A stretch of DNA of 30,653 nucleotides from Pholiota molesta (taxonomy: Eukaryota > Basidiomycota > Agaricomycetes > Agaricales > Strophariaceae), in assembly GCA_014925825.1 (NCBI GenBank), contig JACGCK010000380.1:1-30653 (forward strand), in the 5' to 3' direction. A program made the translations under genes and the position numbers. Under the pieces are notes generated by a model. That model was given only the letters and a program-made list of their open reading frames with translations. It was not told where the DNA came from and searched no databases. Shown piece by piece: positions 22,443 through 30,653 of this stretch; the first letter of the stretch is position 1, and every line of letters starts with the position of its first letter.

Positions 22443-22459
22443 GTATAAGAAAGTATAAG
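22443..22459 (+). promoter_or_regulatory. double TATA-like motif of the GPI-protein gene
   Basis: Two AGTATAAGA copies 10 bp apart, 85-100 bp before the ATG at 22545, followed by a CT-rich leader. A likely core promoter. Confidence 0.4.
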
Positions 22460-22544
22460 AAGCAACCAGCCATCTTTGTCTCCCAGTCTTATTCCAATCC
22501 TTCCTAGAACCGTCTCTCAAAGTCACTCTTTTGAATCCTTCGCT

Positions 22545-23275
22545 ATGAGATATTCTTTATCATCGATCTTAGTCGCTGCAGTTCTGGTTATCTGCCATGT
22601 GAACGCATTGTGAGTGGTTGATAAAAATTCGGACCTGTTGCATTGACTAAACACATCCAGGACGATCACCTCTGCTACTACTAGTCCGACGTCTGCGCAT
22701 GCGACTACGACTGCCAGTTGCATCGTCTTAGCCCCAGGGGCCACCGGAACTGGAAACATCTGCCAGTCCTCCGCCACTACCAGCCCTACCTCTGTAGCAA
22801 CATCCAGTACCGGCGTCAGCGTCAGCACCACCCGCACCACCTCACCAACCACCACATCCAGAACCACGCATGTATCTAGTACCGCTTCCGCACCACCACC
22901 AAACCTACCGGTTGTATCACCCTCCCCGCAGGCGCCGTAGGCACGGGCAATATTTGCTCCACGTCGACGGCAACTAGTACTTCGTCGCGCACGACGACGG
23001 TGACTAGCAGCACCAGCACCAGCAGCACCCGGTCTACCTTAACTATTTCCCTCAGCTCTACCACCACCCCCGCTACTGTTATTGCTCCCCTTATTACAGG
23101 GTTGACCACTACGCCGATAGCGCCGTTGTTGCACAAACGACTGCTCTACTACGGGCGATGGGACAGGGAATACATCGGACAACTCAGCCAATGTGTCCAG
23201 TGCTTTAGCAGCGAAGGGGGGATAAGCGCCGTGCTTTTGGTCGTTGCTACTAGTCTCGCCGCTCTGGTCTTCTAA
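22545..23275 (+). CDS. Ser/Thr-rich secreted protein, probably GPI-anchored, with apparent frameshift
   Basis: Exon 1 (22545-22609) encodes a signal peptide, MRYSLSSILVAAVLVICHVNA. A 51-bp intron (22610-22660) joins a Ser/Thr-rich exon. Two copies of a 15-residue Cys-bounded module are visible, CIVLAPGATGTGNIC and CITLPAGAVGTGNIC, separated by Ser/Thr linkers that would be heavily O-glycosylated. The C-terminus (GGISAVLLVVATSLAALVF, stop 23273-23275) is a hydrophobic tail typical of GPI-attachment signals, so the product would sit at the plasma membrane or wall. The frame breaks between the modules: as read, frame 1 stops at 22938-22940, and module 2 plus the tail lie in the next frame. One missing base near 22880-22900 explains this. 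A 65-bp in-phase intron (GTCAGC at about 22814 to TCTAG at about 22879) is an alternative with weak signals. Function unknown. Confidence 0.6.
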
Positions 23276-25675
23276 ATTATTCCATTTTTATTTTTGCCAT
23301 GGCGAAGTTAACATGGATGGACATCAGTCACATACAATACCATACGAGCATTAGATAGTGTCGAAGCTCTATGCAGATCAAAGATCCTTGTAGAGGTGTG
23401 GACAATCCTAGGATGTTTAAGCTCATTGGTGAAGTAGTGGATAAGGACTCTGCTAAATATCCAAATCATGGATGGATAGAAGGGCCTTTGAATCCAGAAT
23501 GCTCGAAGCGGTAACCACAACTCGCATCGATGAATGCATAATGAGAGCCATCTGCCATCTTAACGAGTTCTAGAGGCGCAGCCCTCTCCCGCAATGGCTA
23601 ACAGTCGCAACTTGAACACGCAGCTCTGTTACACAAAACATGGGGCAGTTCTTGCAAGTTGCAACTGTGACCATTGCTAGAGAAAGCCATCTACGCATCG
23701 CGTTGCACTTGGACAGTGGCCCATTGCCTTCTGACATGCACATCACCAATCGTACCTCTCCCGCGCGCAGCGCCTGATTGCGCGCATCGCGGCCGAGCGC
23801 GTGACAGTGGACTACCACCCGGAGCGCCTAGCGACGAGCCAAAGTACTCTCCGCAGATCGGGTCGGCAGCGCAGAACAATACGTTCCAAGCTTCCGCACG
23901 CCGGCGCTGGGTATGACAAGGGAATCGAAGCGAAACGTGTGATGAGTGGAAGGATGAATACCGGGCAAAGGGAGTTGCATTATGGATGCTGTCGGCGCGG
24001 GGCAAGTTCGCGTGGCGGGGCTACACCGATGTTGAGGATGGCGACGCCATCTTATACGCACGTCCTATTATGCCTGTGATAACGCCGGCGGCGCCACTGA
24101 AAATTCATGTCGGCCGTCGCCATCGCTGGCGTCTCGAGGAGGCGGTGGAACGTATGTAACCTTTGAGACTTACCTGCGCACTCTGCTCGTTTGAGTTGAC
24201 ATATCCTCGAGTTGGCAAGGCGCTGGGAGGAGTAAATATCCGGAGTGGAGGTGGCATATGCCATCGTGAATCATGGCAATGATCCTGCAGATGTATGCTG
24301 TTGGAACTTGGATGTTGGAAGGCGTCAGTGCAGTAACTGGAAGGTAAATAAACAAGCCACCATTGGGCACCTTTAGATCTCTTGCAGCGCAGGTCTTCCC
24401 TTCATCACCCATCCCCTTGCCAGTCCCTTGGGCATCATCAACGTCTGTTATGAGTTACCAGCGGTTGTTTCGCAGAGTGTGAGGCGTGGAGGTAAAGTTG
24501 GGCCCGACTGGAGAGCAGAACTTGTTGGCAGACTGCGACTCGATATGTTGCGGATAGCCGGCCCGGCTAAGAGCATTTAGGAAGATTGGGACGACGTTGG
24601 GACGACGAGAAGCGAGCTCAAAGCGAGCTAAGTCTTCCCGGTGAAGCCAGCACGTCTGCTCGGCGGCCTCCGCGAGCGAGCATTGCTGGGTTCCGTGGAT
24701 TAATGTGGGGAATGTGATGTTGCTGCCCTCTGCAACCAACTGCACGGCCTAGAGGTGGTCATGAGGCAATATCAGCCGCATCACAACGCTGAGTGCACAG
24801 TCGATGAATAAGGGGAGGGTTCAAGAAGGGTTTCCACTAATATATAGCGAGTGACCCTGACTATTAAACGGTCAGTACGCGTTCCACCAACACGCGTTGC
24901 AATATTCCTCGACGCGTACATACACTTGCTCTACTACCCACGGCAAATTTAAGCCTGAGTTAGGATGTTTATATCGACTTACCATGTACACATACGATAT
25001 TCAGCCCCGGAGGATAGAAGGCAAGTGAGAAACCAGGTGGATAGCCACAGAAGTTGGCAATTAGACGTGTCGAAACACAGAATACTTTCAGTCGGCATTC
25101 ATGGTGATTAGTCGCGCAGGACGGGTTGATGATCAGACACAGAAGGGTTTTGGAAGGGTTAATTGAACTGTGACATGAGTGATATCGATACATACGCGCG
25201 CGACACACAGATGAGCGCTGAGCGCTGAGCTTGAGTACTGAGTAGTCACAATCAGCGCCGGTAATTTCTTCGCCCCAATGCTCAGCGTTCGAAATTTGCC
25301 CTTGTTTCCACTGGATCCATGGAGAGATATTTGGACCCGAGAATGTTGCGCAATTACGCGGGGTTTTATCCTTGTCGCCGTATGCGGCACCGCTGAAATT
25401 GCCTGTCCAGCACAGCGAGCTGTGCGGAGACATATATTGTTTGGGGCATGAGCTCATGCCGCAGCTGTACTTTAGGTGACCAGAGTCTCTATGGAAAGTA
25501 GACTAGTACCATCATCCCAATATTTTTTTTAGATATCAAATTTCCAACAGCGTTGTGAAACATATCTGTATTGATTTTTTTTCATGTTGGATTAATTATC
25601 GCACATACATCCCACATACCGTGGTATAGATTATAAGATAGCTTCACGAATAAAAATGAATGAGCACCATCTTAT
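23276..25675. other. intergenic, possible gene remnants
   Basis: No intact gene is supported. It includes the unidentified minus-strand reading frame annotated separately (24170-24775), an AGCGCTGAGCGCTGAGCTTGAG repeat block near 25213-25235, and several open frames at 23.7-24.0 kb and 25.0-25.5 kb without motifs or matching splice sites. Confidence 0.35.
24170..24775 (-). pseudogene. unidentified minus-strand frame, perhaps a broken gene
   Basis: One frame stays open for roughly 200 codons apart from two stops: a TAG right after MRLILPHDHL at the upstream end and a TAA near 24453. The middle part (AEGSNITFPTLIHGTQQ... to NNRW) has coding-like composition with N-glycosylation sequons and several Cys. 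TATATATTA lies about 60-70 bp upstream on the same strand, as a promoter would. I do not recognise a family. It may be a decayed gene, a gene with introns I cannot resolve (GTAAGT near 24175 is a good 5' site), or chance. Confidence 0.2.
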
Positions 25676-27008
25676 TTAAATAATGGCCATAGCTTTCAAT
25701 GAATTCTCGTCATTAGTTCTCCCACCTCCCATCTCAATATCAGTTCCGGGTTCGGTCCCAGTTCCATCAGAGAATGAGTTCCCGATGTTGAGCTCGTGCA
25801 CTGTTGTTCGGATAGTTGTGAGCGATGGGTCTGTGTCTATCATTTGCTTCTTGGCCTTCGGCCCATTGGCGAATTTTATTGACGACCTATGGTCCACCGT
25901 CCAATCGAGTTCGCCTTTGGTATTCAGCCCTACCCGGATGATAACGATGGAAAAGATGATGCCGCTTATGGGCGTCGCCTGCATTATTCGGACAAAGGGT
26001 GAGCTTTAACCTCAATTCCGATTTAAACGAAGGCCTACCACTTGGGCCATAAATTCGAGCGCTTGGCTTCCACTGAGAAGGGTAACATTATATATGAAGA
26101 GGTATGCCGCGTTTATCGCCCCACTTTCAATCAGAATCTTGACGATAGGCATGAGCGATGATGTCGACGTTCCAAGGACAGCCCTCGTTTTTCGGTCGAC
26201 TTGCCAGATGCGGAATGCAAGAAGTGCTGATAAAAGAAAGAATGTCGAGTCAGTTCCTGCAATACAATTAGGATTACACTGGATGATACTTACAGGTGGC
26301 AACGGCGTTGGCACAAAGACTCAAAGTAAAGATTGCTGCCACCCAGCTCTTCTGTTCCTTTACAGTGGTCTGTGGGTGGTGGGCGAAAACCCACATGACA
26401 TACGTTCCTGAAACTAGAAGCAGGCTCGGCCACAGCGGCTGGTGGGATAAAATCATAGAACTTACCAGCACTTCCAAGTGAGAGGAGAACTGGTAGAATA
26501 ACAATCCAAATTCTCCTTCCCCATACAATCCAGCAGCGATAACTCTGCATGAAGTGTCTTCAATCTTTTTATGCTCTTGCCTATAATGAGAGGACTTACA
26601 ACGAAGGAATCACCAATTAATAGTTGGGAGATCAGAATGCAGTGCTTGGCTGAAAACAGCTTTGTAGAAGTGTCGGCTAGGAAGGCAATTCGAGCTGCTC
26701 TGTCGTTGTGAAGGAAAGCCACAAAGACGTTCGCCGTGTCCACACACAGCTGTGCCGTTGCAAGAAGGATCATCGCCACCGCCGTGATCGTCATCGGGAG
26801 ATTGAGAGTGGCGATCTTGAGGGACTGGCGCTGCGCGAATACATATGCTGAGACGATAAAAAGCGTCAAGTACATGCCTGGAGAAAGGGAAGCGTCAGAC
26901 CTCGCGAAACTGATTTGATGGGCAGTCTTAGTGATATTAAAACATACCATAGAACCCCGCCTCGACAACAAGGCCTGAAAGTTCAGCAGTATCGATCTGA
27001 AAGCCCAT
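25676..27008 (-). CDS. fungal seven-transmembrane receptor-like protein
   Basis: Six exons in transcript order (27008-26948, 26877-26600, 26544-26466, 26407-26294, 26226-26039, 25978-25676) give an intact 340-aa frame. Hydrophobic segments fit seven helices: GFYGMYLTLFIVSAYVF, ITAVAMILLATAQLCV, LISQLLIGDSFV, IWIVILPVLLSLGSAG, WVAAIFTLSLCANAVATSLLAF, ESGAINAAYLFIYNVTLL and ISGIIFSIVIIRVG. The signature SYRCWIVWGRRIW after helix 3, RIWQVDR after helix 5 and IESGAI in helix 6 are those of a large, mostly uncharacterised agaricomycete 7TM family that is strongly expanded in mushrooms. The C-terminal tail is hydrophilic, with Ser/Thr and Gly/Thr-rich stretches. The ligand and signalling partner are unknown; a G-protein-coupled role is often assumed but not shown. 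Introns are 53-70 bp. The start choice follows frame and a nearby TATA box. Confidence 0.82.
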
Positions 27009-27081
27009 TGCGAAAGGCGAAGCAGCTAGCCGTCGCTAGTCCAGAAAGGATTTTATAACCACGGTAGTTTGATGGTCTAAC

Positions 27082-27092
27082 ATATATATATC
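27082..27092 (-). promoter_or_regulatory. TATA-like stretch upstream of the 7TM gene
   Basis: ATATATATATC about 75-85 bp before the 7TM start codon on the minus strand, a fitting position for a fungal TATA box. The run is a simple AT repeat, so it is only a candidate. Confidence 0.35.
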
Positions 27093-28925
27093 AGCCACAG
27101 AACAGGCCGTGGATAAAGGAAGTGCGCTTCTAGCAAGTCCTTACCGCCGAGTAACAGGGTGACCGGCAGTATTCGACGTTCATGCTATTTTTAGTGTCCC
27201 CTTTGTAGCACAACTAACTCACAAACGTCGATCAAACGGACAGCGTAGACAAATTCTGCCTAATCTGAGCACCAGAGGTAAGTAGTGCCCTGTTCCATGG
27301 TCCTTGATATCAATAGTCTCGGACCTGTCAGTATCAACTATCAAGGGCAAGGCGGACGGCGCTGGAGCACAGAGATTTCCCAGATGAGATATATATATAT
27401 AACGCTATATAAATAGGTGCCTTGATGCTCCCTCTCCTGAGTCTTGACATCAAATAATCTCATGTATCAAGAATGAAATCCACCACACAATTTCGTCGTA
27501 GAATCATAGGACTTTTGTAAAGAAACACATTGAACTCAACTCGAACTCTTCAATTGAAATTCGTGATATTGAAAGACAATGCCACACAATTCGTGGGAGC
27601 ACTCTATCGATCAATCAAGAAAGTAATTCTTGAAGAAAGAATGCGAAGCCACTCCTTCATGTGATCCAATAAAACGCATCTATCCACAAAATAGAACGGC
27701 ATGATAGAAAACTTATCTATCAAAGTTTTTCTGGTCAGTGTGAGAGGGATGGAGAGTAACATTCTGTAAGCAGACAATTCTCATGCCGTTGACAGTGGCT
27801 ATCTCACAGGTTCAGATGTCGTACATAGCAGTTTATTCAAGTTGTGCTAGGGTATTTGGACAATCGTGGAGAGCACAAGATACGTGATCCGTGTGCGTCA
27901 AAAGCAAATCATTAACATTTCGACCCTGACTGTACGCCACAAATCCAATTGAACATTGTGGCGCACTCAGTGTTGACAATTTCTTATTTCAGAGAATATC
28001 TAACGGAACATTAGGGTAACATACAAGCGTTGAATTTCCTGCCCACCCGACATGGTACTTGGATTTCTGAGTGTTTCATCCTATGGTACACTTACAATAC
28101 ACATGGTCATATCAATATACCTTTGACTTCGACTCGACCGCAGGAACTTGGATGTATTAGTTGATCTCCTAGCTATACTTTACACTGACTATGCACATCC
28201 TGGTTGGAAACTTTCACCATTCACAAGCACAGGCTTTCAGCAACAAATGGCGGACAGTACGCAGAAGCTGAACCGATGTTACATGTCGACTTTTACATGA
28301 TTGATTAATGATACTTTTGCTGCTATTGATAGTATATGTAGTAGCTCCACAAGGGGGCGGCGCCCATATATTGATCAATGAACTTTAATCAGGTTGTCGA
28401 TGATTCGATAGTACATACAACTATTCCTCCCATCATCAAGGACACTGTGAATTTTCTCCGTTTGTAAGGGAGTCAAAACCACGGTATACATTTGGCCGAA
28501 ATATATGTGATTACTCTGTACTCATTGGCACTGTATATGAGTCGTTGACAGCATTGCGTGAGTGTACTGCTGCGTCCGAAGCATCATGTTGTTCCTTTTT
28601 TTGCAGAATCAATGCTATCTTTGTAAAAAGTAACCTCGGCTCTCATACACACGTACCTATGTGTGAATTATCGATAGAGAATGCATCCATTGCGATATCC
28701 TCGCAGATTATGCACATTCCATCCGTTTTCGTACCTCTTCCTACTGGAGTTGAAATGATGGAATTCACAATCTTGTTCTACTGAACAGCGCCGACGCTCA
28801 TCATTATCCCGAACAGAACACATGTTTTCCCTGGCTTGCTCCTATAGCTTGATGTTAGTATTTTAATAAATATTCTTACGATGTATAAAGTCTAAACCTT
28901 GGCAAGTGGACAATCCCTCTAAAAG
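27093..28925. other. intergenic, AT-rich
   Basis: About 1.8 kb between the diverging 7TM gene and GMC gene. Open frames are short and carry no motifs (the longest plus-strand one is 28545-28784). TTTTAATAAATA at about 28860-28871 lies 55-65 bp before the GMC start and may be its promoter element. Confidence 0.4.
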
Positions 28926-30653
28926 ATGCTATCCGCTTCATTATTGCTGCTATTTTTGTCGTTCTTTTCGAAAGAGAGGACTATCGGCTCTTTTCGAGGA
29001 TCCGAAAGACCTCGGACACGCGAATATGACTTCGTGATAGTTGGGGAGGAACTGCCGGCTGCGTCATTGCTAATCGTTGTCCGAGAATTCAAACGTGAAG
29101 GTACTTGTGATCGAGGCTGGCGGAAGGTACATATGTATCGTTCTCAAATTATTATACGCCATCCTAACCAAAATTTAGCAATACACAATCGGGCTCCGAT
29201 ATTATCGAGATACCTTTCCTCGTTGGAGACGCAACACCAGGAACAAAATTCGATTGGAATTATACAACTGTCCCTCAACAAGGCCTTGGAGGACGTTCCG
29301 TCACCTTCCCTCGTGGTCGCGTTCTAGGTGGAAGTAGCTCCGTTAGTGAGTCGTCACACCTACAATCCACTTGTGGTCGCCATGGTTTATAGACGATATT
29401 CAATACTTTATGTATTATACTCGTGGATCTTCCGATGACTTTGACCGTCTTGCCAGGGTTTCTGGCGATAGTGGCTGGTCATGGAACAACATATTTCCAT
29501 TCATTCTGAGGGTTGGCCAAATTAGTATTCAACGCAAATCCGTCTGATTTTGCCTTATAGAACGAAAAGCATGTTCCATCCGCCGATCAACATAACACAC
29601 TGGACAGTTTAATCCTGCCGTCCACGGATTCGATGGTCCACTATTACCAGTCTTCCGGATTTCCTTCAGACATTGATGGCGTGTAACAAATACCACAGTC
29701 GTTTGAAGGACGATTTCCTTTCAATATCGATATGAATTCTGGGAGCCCGCTAGGCGTCGGATGGCTACAATCTACAATCGGAAATGGCGCTCGTAGTAGT
29801 TCTGCCACCGCTTTTCTAACGCCAGCGCTTAGCCGCCCCAACGTTGACGTCCTAATCAATACTCAGGTGACTAGATTAATTCAGAACGGAAAGTCAGGGT
29901 CACTGCCGGCATTTCGTGAAGTTGAATTTGCTCAGAGTCGCACAGGTGTTATGATTTTCATAAGCGAGATTGTATCTCACTGGCGTCTATTAATTAGGCG
30001 CGCGCTTCACTGTTACTGCTACCAAGGAAGTCATTCTATCCGCAGGGTCCATTGGAACGCCACAAATTCTGATGCTTTCTGGGATTGGCGACCCGAAGAC
30101 CCTAAATTCTTTGAATAAGGCAATCGTCGACTTGCCAGACGTCGGGAAATATGCAGGACCATGCATTTGTGGCCATCCAGTGGATCGCCAACGACAATAT
30201 GACACAAGACTCTTTCAATGAACAACCATCACTTTTGCAGCGGCACACACTCAATACGAGCAGACTCATACTGGGCCCTTCTCGAACAACCCTGCAGGAA
30301 ATCATATTGGATGGTTTCGCCTGCCAGAAGATTCCCCAATTTTGAAACAATTTGGAGACCCAACAGGCGGTCCAAATTCACCGCATTTTGAATTGATGTT
30401 CGAGGTCTGTGTTATAATTGTCCTTTCTAGAGTTGCATTTATTCTTCTCTCTCTTCAAATATATTCATAGAATGGATTCTTCTCCTTTACCCAAGATACT
30501 CCTAGTGTCGGAAATTTCTTCACTATTCTTGTTGCAATGGTTTCTCCAACATCGCGTACGCAATAATTTTTAAATCCGTATGTCATGGACTGAATATTCA
30601 CTTTTTACCTCAAGGTGGCTCCGTAAAGCTTGCGACAAACTCTGCTTTGATCA
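28926..30653 (+). pseudogene. aryl-alcohol-oxidase-like GMC oxidoreductase, disrupted and 3'-truncated by window end
   Basis: FAD-dependent GMC oxidoreductase. Aryl-alcohol oxidases of this type are secreted and supply H2O2 to ligninolytic peroxidases. A hydrophobic N-terminal signal (MLSASLLLLFLSFFS) precedes the FAD-binding segment YDFVIVG. Later blocks match the family in order: [99 protein letters not shown]. Introns with GT/AG ends sit near 29127-29178, 29336-29390, 29509-29560, 29950-30000, 30404-30470 and 30556-30615. The frame is lost at many points: 29043-29046, about 29077, about 29597, about 29645, about 29665, about 29680, about 29697, about 30147 and about 30238. Every shift I can trace is in the direction of missing bases. 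It is thus a pseudogene, or an intact gene whose sequence here has lost bases. The catalytic His region lies beyond the window. Confidence 0.8.

Noticed and set aside
25229..25236. Third copy of GCTTGAGT, as a second target duplication
   Set aside because: An 8-mer is expected about once by chance in 30 kb on both strands, and no element end adjoins it.
24969..25457. 162-codon minus-strand frame with many Cys
   Set aside because: It runs through an AGCGCTGAG repeat block and has no signal peptide, motif or splice support.

Overview
The window is nuclear DNA of a filamentous basidiomycete, most likely an agaricomycete mushroom. Genes are broken by many 50-60 bp introns with GT...(CTGAC/CTAAC)...AG signals. 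The gene content (lactose-permease-type sugar transporter, PP1, fungal 7TM receptor-like protein, aryl-alcohol-oxidase-type GMC enzyme, KDZ transposon) is typical of that group.

Layout: 1-1142 is mostly intergenic and ends in a TATA promoter. 1143-3074 (+) is a seven-exon MFS sugar transporter. 3075-7248 has no gene I can support. 7249-9138 (-) is a seven-exon catalytic subunit of protein phosphatase 1. 10199-20849 is one complete KDZ-class (Kyakuja/Dileera/Zisupton) DNA transposon of 10.65 kb, with about 1.4 kb terminal inverted repeats and a perfect 8-bp target duplication (GCTTGAGT). 22545-23275 (+) is a Ser/Thr-rich, probably GPI-anchored wall protein with an apparent frameshift. 25676-27008 (-) is a six-exon seven-helix membrane protein. 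28926 to the end (+) is an aryl-alcohol-oxidase-like GMC gene with many apparent missing bases.

The transposon is the centre of interest. It carries three co-oriented multi-exon genes: an apparently intact 981-aa KDZ transposase, a 375-aa accessory protein with two tentative viroplasmin/RNase H1-N-like modules, and a 486-aa protein with a divergent HMG-like domain and a basic tail. No TET/JBP dioxygenase is present, although such genes often travel with this class. Its terminal repeats hold GCGC-rich palindromic clusters (candidate transposase sites), a TATA-like box, and a tandem array of about 180-190 bp modules. Each module contains a 53-54 bp segment that looks like a complete spliceosomal intron, so the transposase transcript probably has a repeated exon-intron leader.

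The two arms are nearly identical, so the insertion looks recent. They differ by about 15 single-base deletions, all in the right arm, and by a few substitutions that are nearly all CpG transitions. The deletion signature recurs in the GMC gene and possibly the GPI gene, so either decay or consensus errors could explain the frameshifts right of about 19.7 kb. All intron boundaries were placed by eye.
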